A stretch of 64,000 nucleotides of DNA. Source: Actinacidiphila yanglinensis. Lineage in GTDB: Bacteria; Actinomycetota; Actinomycetes; Streptomycetales; Streptomycetaceae. Shown here one piece after another: positions 7,587-14,024 of this stretch. The stretch lies in assembly GCF_900107965.1 (NCBI RefSeq), contig NZ_FNVU01000024.1, forward strand, positions 1 to 64,000, in the 5' to 3' direction. The stretch's first letter is position 1. Every line of letters begins with the position of its first letter. Made by a program: the position numbers and the translations under genes. The notes beneath the pieces are model-generated. The model was not told where the DNA came from and ran no database searches. It saw nothing but the letters and a program-made list of their open reading frames with translations.

Positions 7587-8278
7587 GGGCGACGGACGGC
7601 GAGGTGATCAGGGTCCTGCTCGCCGACGACCAGGCGCTGATCCGCAGCGGCATCCGGGCACTGCTCGACGCGGAGGACGGCATCGAGGTGGTGGCCGAGG
7701 CCGCCGACGGGCAGCAGGCGTTCGCGCTGGCCGTGGAGCACCGCCCGGACATCGCGCTGGTCGACATCCAGATGCCGGTGCTCGACGGCATCGAGGCCAC
7801 CCGCCAGATCGTCGCGGACCGCCGGCTGGCCGGTGTCCGGGTCATCATCCTCACCAACTACGGCCTGGACGAGTACATCTTCCGCGCGCTGCGCGCGGGC
7901 GCGACCGGCTTCCTGCTGAAGGACACCCAGCCCGCGGAACTGCTCCAGGCGCTGCGGGTGGCGGCCCGCGGCGACGCGCTGCTGTCCCCCGCGGTGACCC
8001 GCCGGCTGATCAGCGAGTTCGTCGCCCGGCCGCCGGACGTGCTGGCCGCGGCGGGGATGGAGTCGCTGACCAACAGGGAGCGCGAGGTCGTCGCCCTGGT
8101 CGCCCGCGGCCTGAACAACGACGAGATCGCCGAGACGATGGTGCTGAGCCCGACCACCGCGAAGACCCACGTCAGCCGGTCCATGTCCAAGCTCGGCGCC
8201 CGCGACCGCGCCCAACTGGTGGTGTTCGCCTACCAGAGCGGCCTGGTCAGCCCCCGCGACCCGACCCCGCCGCGGTAA
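7583..8278 (+). CDS. NarL/FixJ-family response regulator
   Basis: The 231-residue protein has a receiver domain (residues 9-125) with acidic residues D15 and D16, the phospho-acceptor D61 in IALVDIQMPV and the conserved Lys in FLLKDT. A LuxR-type HTH follows (about 155-210) with SLTNREREVVALVARGLNNDEIA and an SPTTAKTHV recognition helix. GTG 7583 overlaps the kinase stop (GTGA), so the two proteins are translationally coupled and surely partners. The downstream gene at 8356 is a possible target, but there is no direct evidence. Confidence 0.93.
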   Translation: MRATDGEVIRVLLADDQALIRSGIRALLDAEDGIEVVAEAADGQQAFALAVEHRPDIALVDIQMPVLDGIEATRQIVADRRLAGVRVIILTNYGLDEYIFRALRAGATGFLLKDTQPAELLQALRVAARGDALLSPAVTRRLISEFVARPPDVLAAAGMESLTNREREVVALVARGLNNDEIAETMVLSPTTAKTHVSRSMSKLGARDRAQLVVFAYQSGLVSPRDPTPPR

Positions 8279-8355
8279 AGCCGGAAAGGCCGGACGCCTG
8301 GCCCGACGTCGACTTAAGGTGACGGTTCGATCTTGGGACTACGGGAGGGCGACGG

Positions 8356-8934
8356 ATGACCGTCGACGGTTTCACGCTACTCGCTGACGCGCACGACTAT
8401 CTCCTTGCCGCCGCGCGGGGCGTCCCCGCCGGGGCGTGGGGGGATGCGACGCCGTGCTCGGAGTGGACGGTGCGTCAGGTGCTGAACCACGCGCGCCTGG
8501 ATCAGCAGGCGCTGGTCATGCAGATCACTGGTGTCGCGCCTGCGAGTGACCCGTTCGCGCCCGCGGACACGACGGCCGGCGACCCGGTCGCGGAACTGCC
8601 GGAGGTGCTGAAGGCAGCGGCCGCAGCGTGGGAGTCGGGCAGGGACGCCGAGAGTGTGCCCACCCCGATGGGACCGATGCCGGCCGGTGTCGGCGCCGCC
8701 GCCGCGGCGCTCGACGCCGGAATCCATGCCTGGGACATCGCCAGGGCCACCGGTCAGGACCTCCCGCTGGCCGAGGACATGGCGGAGGCGCTGGAGGACA
8801 TCGCGTCGAGGCTCGTCGACTTCGTGCGCGATTCGTTCGGGAAGTACGCGCCCCCGGTGGCCGTTCCGGAGGGGGCGAACCGCGCGGAGAGGCTTCTCGC
8901 GTTCACCGGGCGCGACCCCCACTGGTCGCGCTGA
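8356..8934 (+). CDS. TIGR03086-type mycothiol maleylpyruvate isomerase-like/DinB-fold protein
   Basis: This 192-residue protein has the N-terminal four-helix DinB/MDMPI fold. PCSEWTVRQVLNHARLDQQALV (about residues 30-55) carries the first candidate metal-ligand His, and LDAGIHAWDIARATGQDL (about 115-135) carries the second. The family (TIGR03086) is abundant in actinomycetes and is related to mycothiol-dependent transferases, but most members are uncharacterised. ATG 8356 follows GGGAGGG. It stands 77 bases after the response-regulator gene, so shared transcription or control is possible. A mycothiol-dependent detoxification role is inferred from the family only. Confidence 0.8.
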   Translation: MTVDGFTLLADAHDYLLAAARGVPAGAWGDATPCSEWTVRQVLNHARLDQQALVMQITGVAPASDPFAPADTTAGDPVAELPEVLKAAAAAWESGRDAESVPTPMGPMPAGVGAAAAALDAGIHAWDIARATGQDLPLAEDMAEALEDIASRLVDFVRDSFGKYAPPVAVPEGANRAERLLAFTGRDPHWSR

Positions 8935-9109
8935 CCCCGCGCCGACTACACCACCGTGGTAGGTCGGGGCCCGCCGGAGTGGCGGGACCCGTCCTGCCCG
9001 ACTCGGGCGGACGCTGTCCTCGTCGCGCTCCCCCACCTCTTGGGCTGCGATCGGAAGCGCGGCCCCCACGCCAGTGACGGCACGGCGCCGCACGCGCGGG
9101 CTCCCGAGG

Positions 9110-9724
9110 TCAGAGGCTGCTGAACAGGGCGTCGAGGGGGGCGGGGACGCGGTCGGGGGCGAGGGCCTCGACGAGGACGCGGCCGTAATGGATCTTGCGG
9201 CCCTTCTTCGTGCCGAGGAAGCGCCGCAGTTGCTGCGGTGAGGTGCGGTCGCGCTGCGCGGGCTGGCGCAGGAACGTCAGCAGGGCGCGCAGGTCGCCCT
9301 CCGCGTCGATGAGTTCCTGGACCCGGGGGGTGCCGAGCGCGCGGATCAGCTCGTCCTCCAGGTCCGCGGCGCAGACGAAGAACTCCTGGGCGGCGCCGTC
9401 CCCTTGCAGCGCGCGGGCGTAGTAGCCGCGCTCCGCCTCGTCGCACAGTCCCGTCAGGCGCAGGCCCAGGCCGGCGGGGCCGAGGAGGCGGGCGAAGCGT
9501 CCCACGCTCATCGCGCCGCCCATCGGCACGACGCACACCCCTTCGGCTGCCAGGTCCCGGCCGCGGCTCTCGGCGAGCGCGGTGACCGCGGCCGCGTCGC
9601 TGAGCCCTTCGAGCAGGACGACGGCGCGCACCGGCAGCAGCTCGGCCAGCTCGTGCGCGCCGTCGCCGGGGCCGCCGGCCGCCCACGCGGTGACCGTGTC
9701 CCGGAAATCCTCCATGTCGGCCAT
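9110..9724 (-). CDS. Stand-alone TOPRIM (OLD-nuclease-like) protein
   Basis: The 204-residue protein matches the TOPRIM domain found at the C terminus of OLD-family nucleases, often annotated as ATP-dependent endonuclease. The first motif is VVLLEGLSDAAAV (about residues 36-48), with the catalytic Glu. The second acidic motif is GLCDEAERGYY (about 97-107), where a D-x-E replaces the usual D-x-D. No ATPase domain is fused or adjacent. The C-terminal region has FLGTKKGRKIHYGRVL, a basic patch that could contact nucleic acid. It is monocistronic. A nuclease, or nucleotidyl-transfer enzyme, is the family expectation, and whether it acts alone is unknown. Confidence 0.75.
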   Translation of the reverse strand: MADMEDFRDTVTAWAAGGPGDGAHELAELLPVRAVVLLEGLSDAAAVTALAESRGRDLAAEGVCVVPMGGAMSVGRFARLLGPAGLGLRLTGLCDEAERGYYARALQGDGAAQEFFVCAADLEDELIRALGTPRVQELIDAEGDLRALLTFLRQPAQRDRTSPQQLRRFLGTKKGRKIHYGRVLVEALAPDRVPAPLDALFSSL

Positions 9725-9817
9725 GGGAGGAGTCTGCGACGTTTCCGGTCACCGCGGTAGGGATTTACGGCCGGCAAGCCGGGTGGAGGGTCGAGTGCCC
9801 CCGTCCCCCCGGGAGGA

Positions 9818-10252
9818 TCAGGCGCAGTTGCCGTTGCCCCCGCCATAGTAGATGTCGATCGACCCGCTCCACGACAGGCACTGGCCCGGCGCGGGGGTGG
9901 GGTTGTACACGGGGCCCGCGTAGGTGGTGAAGGAGCCGGAGTCCCGGACGGGGTGCGTGCTCTCGGGCCAGGTGTCGAGGGTGACCTCCACGAACTCCCG
10001 GGCGCCGGGCTTGTTCCGGAGGGTCACCGCGCAGACCTGGTCGTCGGTGGCGCTCCAGGTCACGTAGGTGACGCCCACCGAGGCGACCGGGGTGGAGGCG
10101 ATGACCTGGTAGCCGGTGCCGCAGACCCCGTTGTACGGGGCGGACGCGGCGGCCGGAGAGGAGGCGGACGCGGGACCGGCGAGCAGCGTGCCGGAGGCGG
10201 CCAGGGCAGCGGCGGACGCCGCGACGGCGATGAGACGGCGTGAGGTCTTCAT
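9818..10252 (-). CDS. SapA-like (spore-associated protein A) secreted protein
   Basis: This 144-residue secreted protein starts with a Sec signal peptide (MKTSRRLIAVAAS, hydrophobic core, cleavage after about ASA-30). The mature part has NGVCGTGYQVIAS, VTYVTWSATDDQVCAVTLR, SFTTYAGPVYNP, CLSWSGSID and a terminal GNCA. The order and spacing of these blocks and of the four cysteines match the Streptomyces spore-associated protein A family from memory. AGGGGG lies just upstream of ATG 10252, which fixes the start. SapA is a spore-surface protein of unknown biochemical role, so this is a homologue by pattern, not proof of spore location. Confidence 0.7.
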   Translation of the reverse strand: MKTSRRLIAVAASAAALAASGTLLAGPASASSPAAASAPYNGVCGTGYQVIASTPVASVGVTYVTWSATDDQVCAVTLRNKPGAREFVEVTLDTWPESTHPVRDSGSFTTYAGPVYNPTPAPGQCLSWSGSIDIYYGGGNGNCA

Positions 10253-10421
10253 GAAGTATCCCCCTGGGGTGATGGTCGTCGAGAGGTGTGCGCGCCCTGT
10301 GCGGCGGCTGTGCACACACCCAGTAAGACCGTTGGCGGCCAAGGGAGTTGTGGCCCCCTCTGTCACTGTTTCGTCACCGCGTCCGGCGGGTGCGGCGCGA
10401 CCGGGTCGGACCCGCGTCCGG

Positions 10422-11633
10422 CTACGGGCGCACCCTCCTCGCCCGGGACTCCAGGTAGCGCTGCTCCGCCAGGCTCGCGGTGGACCTCGCCGCGCGCCGG
10501 TAGTCCTCGTGGGCGCCCGCGGAGTCGCCGGCCTTCTCCCGCAGGTGGGCCCGTACGGACAGCAGCCGGTGGTGCGCGTCGATCCGCTGGTCGCCGTCGA
10601 GGGTGGACAGCAGGTCCAGCCCCGCCCGCGGCCCGTCGGTCTCGGCGAGCGCGATCGCCCGGTTGAGGGTGACCATCGGGTTCGGCGCGATCCGCTCCAG
10701 GATCAGGTAGAGCGCGTGGACCTGCTGCCAGTCGGTCTCCTCGGCCGTGGCGGCGTCCGCGTGGGTCGCGGCGATGGCGGCCTGCAACGGGTAGGGGCCC
10801 AGCGCCGGGGCGGCCAGCGACTCCTTGGTCAGCGCGGTGCCCTCGTCGATCAGCGCGCGGTCCCAGGTCGTACGGTCCTGCTCGTCGAGCGGCACCAGGT
10901 CACCCGCCGCCGTGGTGCGGGCGGCGCGGCGGCTGTGGGTGAGCAGCATCAGCGCGAGCAGCCCGGTCACCTCGGAGTCGTCGGGCAGCTGCGCGTGCAC
11001 CGTGCGGGTCAGCCGGATCGCCTCCCGCGCGAGGTCGGCGCGGTGCAGCTCGCTGCCGGACGACGCGGTGTACCCCTCGTTGAAGATCAGGTAGAGCACG
11101 TGCAGCACCACCCGCAGCCGCTCCTCGCGTTCCGCGCCGACCGGCGGGGCGAACGAGCTGCCGGCGGCCTTGATGCGCTGCTTGGCGCGGCTGATCCTGG
11201 CGGCCATCGTGGCCTCGGGCACCAGGAACGCGCGGGCGATCTCGACGGTGGTCAGGCCGCCGACCGCGCGCAGCGTCAGGGCGGTCTGCGAGGCCGCGGT
11301 CAGCGTCGGATGGCAGCACAGGAACAGCAGCAGGAGGGTGTCGTCGGTGTCCGGCACGTCCTCGGGGACCACCTCGGCGGCCGTCGCCGACTCCCGCTCG
11401 CGCCGCGCCCGGTCACTGCGCAACTGGTCGATGAGCCGCCGGGACGCGACCGTCACCAGCCAGCCGCGCGGGTGCTCCGGCACGCCCTCGGCGGGCCACT
11501 GGACGGTGGCGGCGAGCACGGCCTCCTGCACGGCGTCCTCGCACCCCTCGAACCGGCCGTACCGGCGGACGAGCGTGCCGAGGACCTGCGGCGTGAGCTC
11601 GCGCAGCAGGTCCTCGATGGCTGGTGCGGTCAT
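10422..11633 (-). CDS. ECF42-type RNA polymerase sigma factor with TPR-like extension
   Basis: The 403-residue sigma factor has region 2 at about residues 15-75 (GRFEGCEDAVQEAVLAA, PRGWLVTVASRRLID). Region 4 is at about 110-170, with LTLRAVGGLTTVEIARAFLV and EATMAARISRAKQRIK. A long helical C-terminal extension follows (YLIFNEGYTASSG, LTHSRR, NPMVTLNRAIALAE), typical of ECF42. In that group the extension is needed for activity and no anti-sigma factor is used. It overlaps the DGPF/YCII gene by four bases and is co-transcribed downstream of it. The promoter candidates at 12056-12082 and 12228-12254 fit its own recognition sequence, implying autoregulation. Confidence 0.92.
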   Translation of the reverse strand: MTAPAIEDLLRELTPQVLGTLVRRYGRFEGCEDAVQEAVLAATVQWPAEGVPEHPRGWLVTVASRRLIDQLRSDRARRERESATAAEVVPEDVPDTDDTLLLLFLCCHPTLTAASQTALTLRAVGGLTTVEIARAFLVPEATMAARISRAKQRIKAAGSSFAPPVGAEREERLRVVLHVLYLIFNEGYTASSGSELHRADLAREAIRLTRTVHAQLPDDSEVTGLLALMLLTHSRRAARTTAAGDLVPLDEQDRTTWDRALIDEGTALTKESLAAPALGPYPLQAAIAATHADAATAEETDWQQVHALYLILERIAPNPMVTLNRAIALAETDGPRAGLDLLSTLDGDQRIDAHHRLLSVRAHLREKAGDSAGAHEDYRRAARSTASLAEQRYLESRARRVRP

Positions 11634-12001
11634 GCCTCCAATTGTCCGTCGCTGAACATCACCTGTCGCACCTCGACCCCCAGGCCCTCGATGGCGGTGT
11701 CCGGGATCTGCCGGGCCAGCTCGATCGCCCGCTCCTTGTTCTCGCAGTCGAGCAGGTAGAAGCCGCCCAAGTACTCCTTCGACTCCAGGAAGGGGCCGTC
11801 GGTGACCACCGGCTGGCCGTTGCGCACCCGCACCACCGCGGCCTGCGAGGGATCGACCAGCGCCTGCGTGATGATCAGCTCGCCGGACTCCTTCAGTGCC
11901 TCGATGAACCGGCTGTGGCCTTCGCCGATCGCCGCCTTCTCGTCGTCGGTCAGCGCGTCGATCACGGCCGGGTTGATGTGCAGGCCGATCAGGAACTTCA
12001 T
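11630..12001 (-). CDS. DGPF/YCII-family protein, partner of ECF42 sigma factor
   Basis: This 123-residue YCII-fold protein contains the diagnostic VTDGPFLESKEYLGGFY (DGPF motif, about residues 67-85). The ferredoxin-like fold runs from MKFLIGLHINP to VEVRQVM. Its biochemical function is unknown; it is the regular genomic partner and target of ECF42 sigma factors. Its stop overlaps the sigma start (ATGA), so it is the first gene of a two-gene operon. A putative ECF promoter lies about 50 bases upstream on the same strand. Confidence 0.9.
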   Translation of the reverse strand: MKFLIGLHINPAVIDALTDDEKAAIGEGHSRFIEALKESGELIITQALVDPSQAAVVRVRNGQPVVTDGPFLESKEYLGGFYLLDCENKERAIELARQIPDTAIEGLGVEVRQVMFSDGQLEA

Positions 12002-12055
12002 CGTGTCCTCCTCGCATCGGGGTTTCACGAGCCCCGGCGGGGCCCTCGCCCGTCG

Positions 12056-12082
12056 GTCGGAGCCGGTCGCGCCGTCTTGACA
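12056..12082 (-). promoter_or_regulatory. Putative ECF42 promoter facing the DGPF-sigma operon
   Basis: Read on the minus strand, TGTCAA (12082-12077), a 17-base spacer and CGAC (12059-12056) form an ECF-type promoter ending about 54 bases before ATG 12001. The surrounding bases GATGTCAAGA and GCTCCGACC are repeated in the divergent copy at 12228-12254 with identical spacing, which makes chance unlikely. ECF42 promoters are reported as TGTCGA-like at -35 with CGA/TC-like at -10, so this fits autoregulation. Confidence 0.65.
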
Positions 12083-12137
12083 TCCCCGGCCGTGCTTTCG
12101 CCCGGAATCTTTCCACCGCCCGGCCGCGGGGGCCGCG

Positions 12138-12210
12138 CGCACCGCCGTGAGCCCGGCACCGCCGGCACACCGCACCCCGCACGCACCGCCGTGAGCCCGG
12201 CACCGCCGGC
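12138..12210 (+). repeat. Two 29-bp direct repeats between divergent promoters
   Basis: A 29-base sequence starting CGCACCGCCGTGAGCC and ending ACCGCCGGC occurs at 12138-12166 and identically at 12182-12210 (44-base period). Both copies lie between the two divergent ECF-type promoters. They could be a regulator site or the remnant of a local duplication. I see no coding potential in this 305-base intergenic region. Confidence 0.75.
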
Positions 12211-12227
12211 GACCCACCGCGCGCCGA

Positions 12228-12254
12228 TGTCAAGAAGCCGCCGGCCGCTCCGAC
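12228..12254 (+). promoter_or_regulatory. Putative ECF42 promoter facing the MFS gene
   Basis: TGTCAA (12228-12233), 17 bases, then CGAC (12251-12254) repeats the architecture of the divergent site at 12056-12082. GATGTCAAGA precedes and GCTCCGACC closes both. The -10 lies about 52 bases before ATG 12307, mirroring the other arm. This places the exporter in the sigma factor's regulon. Confidence 0.65.
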
Positions 12255-12306
12255 CACCGGCGGAACACCGAGGAAGACAGACCGAGGAAGAGAAGGAGAT
12301 CCGGAC

Positions 12307-13803
12307 ATGCGAGTCAACCGGGCCTGGCTGGGACTGGCCGTCCTCCTGCTGCCGGCGCTGCTGGTCGCGATGGACATGACGGCGCTGCTGCTCGCACTGC
12401 CGCGGCTGAGCGCGGACCTGGGCGCGGGGAACGTCGCCCAGTTGTGGATCAGTGACGCGTACGGCCTCACGGTGGCGGGCCTCGTCATCACGATGGGCAC
12501 CCTCGGCGACCGGATCGGCCGCAGGCGGCTGCTGCTGATCGGCGCGGGGGCGTTCGCGGTGCTGTCGGTGGCGGGCGCCTTCGCGGTCGATCCGCTGATG
12601 CTGATCGTCGTGCGGGCGCTGCTGGGCGTCGCGGGCGCGACACTGGCGCCGTCCACGCTCGCCCTGATCACCACCCTGTTCCGCGACGAGCGGCAGCGCG
12701 GGCAGGCCATCGCGATCTGGGCGACCTGCCAGTTCGCCGGCGGCGCGATCGGGCCGGTGCTCGCCGGCTTCCTGCTGCAGTACTTCTGGTGGGGATCGGT
12801 GTTCCTGGTCGCCGTCCCGGCGATGGTGCTGCTGCTGGTGGCCGGTCCGGTCCTGCTGCCGGAGTCCCGCGGCGACCGCCCGGGCCGGCTGGACCCGGCG
12901 GGCGTCGGTACGTCGCTGGCGGCGGTGCTGCTGATGTTCTACGGCGTCAAGCAGCTCGCCGTCGGCGGCGCGCCGGTGGTGCCCGCGGTGTCCCTCGCCG
13001 CGGGCGTGGCGGTCGGCGCGCTGTTCGTGCGGCGCCAACTGCGGCTGGAGACGCCGCTGCTGGACCTGCGGCTGCTGCGCAGCCGCCCGTTCACGGCGGT
13101 GATCGCCGCGCTCGTGCTGGCCGGCATCGCCATGGCAGGCACGGGCCTGCTGGTGACGCAGTATCTGCAGAGCGTGCTGGGCTACTCGCCGGTCGAGTCG
13201 GCCGTGCTGTTCGCGCCGATGGGCCTGGGGGTGGCCGCCGGCACCATGGCCGGCCCGGCGCTGGGCCGCCGGATGGAGCAGCGGACCGCGATCGCCGGCG
13301 GCCTGGCGGTGTCGGCGCTGGGCGGCCTGCTGCTGACCGGCGCGCACGGCGCGGGCGCGCTGCCGCTGGTGATGACCGGCATCGCCGTACTCGCGACGGG
13401 CGCCGGGCCGCTGTTCGCGCTGGGCACGGGCCTGGTGATCGGTGCGGTACCACCGGAGCGGGCCGGCTCGGCGGCGTCGATGTCGGAGACCGGCAACTAC
13501 TTCGGCGGCACGCTCGGCTTCGCGCTGCTCGGTACTGTCTCCGCGGCGGTCTACCGGCACCGGATGCACGGCACCTCCGACTCGGTGGCCGGCGCGGTCG
13601 CCGCCTCCCGGCGCCTTCCCGCCGGGCAGGGCGCGGCGCTGCTGCACGACGCGCGGGCGGCCTACACCGTCAGCCTGCACGTCACCGGCGGCGTCGCCGC
13701 GGCGGTCTTCGCCACGGCGGCCGTACTGGTCCTCACCCTGCGCCCGGCCGTCGAGCCGTCCGCCCCGGCAGCGCTCCCCGCGTACGAGACGACCGGCCGG
13801 TAG
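12307..13803 (+). CDS. MFS drug exporter, DHA2/SmvA-QacA type
   Basis: The 498-residue exporter has about 14 membrane helices. MDMTALLLALPRLSADLG marks the DHA2 first helix with its Asp, and GTLGDRIGRRRLLLIG is motif A (about residues 63-78). GPVLAGFLLQYFWWGSVF is the antiporter motif C region. The protein resembles SmvA/QacA quaternary-ammonium exporters. A strong AGAAGGAGAT ribosome site precedes ATG 12307. It is divergent from the DGPF-ECF42 operon and carries the same promoter sequence, so expression should follow that sigma factor. The exported compound is unknown. Confidence 0.9.
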   Translation: MRVNRAWLGLAVLLLPALLVAMDMTALLLALPRLSADLGAGNVAQLWISDAYGLTVAGLVITMGTLGDRIGRRRLLLIGAGAFAVLSVAGAFAVDPLMLIVVRALLGVAGATLAPSTLALITTLFRDERQRGQAIAIWATCQFAGGAIGPVLAGFLLQYFWWGSVFLVAVPAMVLLLVAGPVLLPESRGDRPGRLDPAGVGTSLAAVLLMFYGVKQLAVGGAPVVPAVSLAAGVAVGALFVRRQLRLETPLLDLRLLRSRPFTAVIAALVLAGIAMAGTGLLVTQYLQSVLGYSPVESAVLFAPMGLGVAAGTMAGPALGRRMEQRTAIAGGLAVSALGGLLLTGAHGAGALPLVMTGIAVLATGAGPLFALGTGLVIGAVPPERAGSAASMSETGNYFGGTLGFALLGTVSAAVYRHRMHGTSDSVAGAVAASRRLPAGQGAALLHDARAAYTVSLHVTGGVAAAVFATAAVLVLTLRPAVEPSAPAALPAYETTGR

Positions 13804-13899
13804 GCCGGGCCGCACCCATGCCGGGCGGTCCTCCGCCGGACGCATCACGGTCGGCCGCCCGGCCACCCACCCCCCGAACCGTCGCCTGTGCGCCAGGTG

Positions 13900-13950
13900 T
13901 TGACAACGTTGCCAGTGCGGCTGAGACTACCCGCGCTGGCAACGTTGTCA
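13900..13950 (+). promoter_or_regulatory. Promoter with two inverted LacI-type operators upstream of GH92 gene
   Basis: TTGACA (13900-13905), 17 bases, then GAGACT (13923-13928) form a vegetative-type promoter. Two 14-base operator copies surround it: TGACAACGTTGCCA (13901-13914), overlapping the -35, and its exact inverse TGGCAACGTTGTCA (13937-13950), just after the -10. The central AACGTT with GACAAC-type arms is characteristic of LacI/GalR-family operators in actinomycetes. Repression by a sugar-responsive LacI protein encoded outside the window, relieved by released sugar, is the likely control of the GH92 and GH2 genes. Confidence 0.7.
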
Positions 13951-14024
13951 CGAAGTGCGCTCCCCTGCACGGCAGTTGTCCGGCATGCGCGTTGGAGCAC
14001 GTCGCCCAGCTGAGGAGCCCGGTC

